Assembly (NCBI RefSeq): GCF_000151665.1
Contig: NW_013171860.1
Location: 303,939 to 367,938, forward strand
Direction of reading: 5' to 3'
Length of the DNA stretch: 64,000 bases
Source of the DNA: Blastocystis hominis
Taxonomy: Eukaryota > Sar > Bigyra > Opalinata > Blastocystidae
Below the pieces are notes generated by a model. It saw only the letters and a program-made list of their open reading frames with translations. It did not search any database and had not been told where the DNA came from. This document shows, piece after piece, positions 63,281 to 64,000 of this stretch (its first letter is position 1; each line of letters starts with the position of its first letter). The position numbers and the translations under genes are program-made.

Positions 63281-63979
63281 CTATTGTTTGCTACTCAGTT
63301 CGTATGGGACATACTCGACCAACGAATCGTCGTCCAGGTAGTACCATCGTGTGTGCATGCCCATCTGGATATCACGAAGTACCTCGGACAGATTGGACGG
63401 CGGTGGTATCTTCATTTTGCGCCATAGATCCTCTCGTCCAAGGATGTCATAGTACAAGAAGATATGAGTGGCGTTATCCAGAATCTTGTTGCTCAATCGA
63501 GAGAATCCTTGGAATGCAATGAAACAACTGGTCTTTCGATGTCGACTCATGCAAGCCATGGTGTCCATGAAGTTCACCACCCAATGATCGTTCGGTTTCG
63601 TGTACAGGTCGTCGAAGATGTAGATGGATGGATATTTGGTGTCGTTGTAGATGGCCACACTTGATCCATCCTCATTCAATTGTTTGTACGCGACGTCCTC
63701 GCTATCCGTGAATTCAGGGCGTACTTCGCTGTCCGTGTTGATCCATTGTGTCTTGATGCCTGCTTTGTTGGCGACATGTTTGAGCATTTGTGGACACTTG
63801 TTTTCATAGCTCACCTTTCCCATGAAGAAACAGATCTTGTCGAACGAGTGAAATATCTCGTAGCACAACTGATTGATGAGGAACGACTTGCCCGACTTGG
63901 AAGGAGCAATGATGAGCGTGAATTGATTGAGGAATGTGTCCTGACAATCGAGTTCCCAATCGAACTTCATAATGCCCAT
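63281..63979 (-). CDS. Virus-like element: FtsK/HerA (A32-type) genome-packaging ATPase
   Basis: Walker A APSKSGKSFLINQL, Walker B YPSIYIFDDLYTKP, then a conserved sensor-like FQGFSRLSNKILDNATHIFL. This order and the short length (about 230 residues) match the packaging ATPases of Polintons, virophages and adeno-like elements. ATG 63979 lies near the window edge and the frame could begin further right. Confidence 0.75.
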   Translation of the reverse strand: MGIMKFDWELDCQDTFLNQFTLIIAPSKSGKSFLINQLCYEIFHSFDKICFFMGKVSYENKCPQMLKHVANKAGIKTQWINTDSEVRPEFTDSEDVAYKQLNEDGSSVAIYNDTKYPSIYIFDDLYTKPNDHWVVNFMDTMACMSRHRKTSCFIAFQGFSRLSNKILDNATHIFLYYDILGREDLWRKMKIPPPSNLSEVLRDIQMGMHTRWYYLDDDSLVEYVPYELSSKQ

Positions 63980-64000
63980 GCTTTCCTTGTTCTGTCGAAG

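Larger units (their letters stand above)
53950..64000. mobile_element. Polinton/Maverick-like (or polinton-like virus) integrated element, right part outside window
   Basis: About 10 kb of tightly packed, intronless ORFs, mostly on the plus strand with overlaps of 4-8 nt. This is unlike the surrounding host genes with their 30-nt introns. It carries the morphogenesis set of the Polinton group: several structural-protein ORFs with a shared repeat, an adenain/Ulp1-type cysteine protease and an FtsK/HerA (A32-type) packaging ATPase on the opposite strand, plus a KilA-N protein. Protein-primed polymerase, retroviral-type integrase, major capsid signature and terminal repeats are not seen here. 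The part in view looks mostly whole with a few breaks, roughly three to five, in the structural region, which suggests a fairly recent insertion. Confidence 0.75.

Overview
This window is nuclear DNA of a small, compact protist genome, most likely Blastocystis (Stramenopila). Two independent signs support this. First, almost every host gene splices cleanly only if very short GT-AG introns, mostly 28-34 nt, are removed. Second, at least fifteen genes on both strands carry the octamer TGTTTGTT at or shortly after their 3' end, the signal reported to sit just downstream of poly(A) sites in Blastocystis. A succinyl-CoA synthetase beta gene fits a mitochondrion-related organelle. Species and subtype cannot be fixed from the sequence alone. 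All exon models were spliced by eye from conserved protein motifs.

Layout. 1-9.8 kb: UPF1 (-, cut by the left edge), FIG4 (+) and RIC1 (-). 9.8-20.5 kb: Rab11-like GTPase (-), proteasome PSMB4 (+), a SANT-domain protein (-), an unrecognised gene (-), succinyl-CoA synthetase beta (+), a DP transcription factor (+), a neurochondrin-like protein (+), an ARA6-type Rab (-) and a She9/Mdm33 homologue (-). 20.5-26.0 kb: one gene of about 1,600 codons that joins a PH domain, an inositol 5-phosphatase, two cyclic-nucleotide-binding folds, a C2-like region and an NPF-rich tail. 26-34.6 kb: PA-TM-RING E3 ligase (-), ribosomal protein eS1 (-), a type II membrane protein with a long acidic stalk (+), a secreted CULT+MRH protein (-), CMS1 (-) and a REV1-like BRCT protein (-). 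34.6-47.9 kb is more AT-rich and gene-poor: an inverted pair of MORN-LRR paralogues around DNA ligase I, then a TBC1D5-like RabGAP. 47.9-53.0 kb: a very large modular surface protein.

From about 53.9 kb to the right edge there is a virus-like element of the Polinton/Maverick or polinton-like-virus group: repeated structural-protein ORFs, coiled-coil ORFs, an adenain-type cysteine protease, a KilA-N protein and an FtsK/HerA (A32-type) packaging ATPase. The part in view looks mostly whole with a few breaks. No polymerase, integrase or terminal repeat is in view, so it probably continues to the right.

Many of the host genes serve endosome and Golgi traffic and phosphoinositides (FIG4, 5-phosphatase, RIC1, Rab11, ARA6-like Rab, TBC1D5-like, PA-TM-RING). 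Whether this grouping means anything or is chance cannot be judged here.
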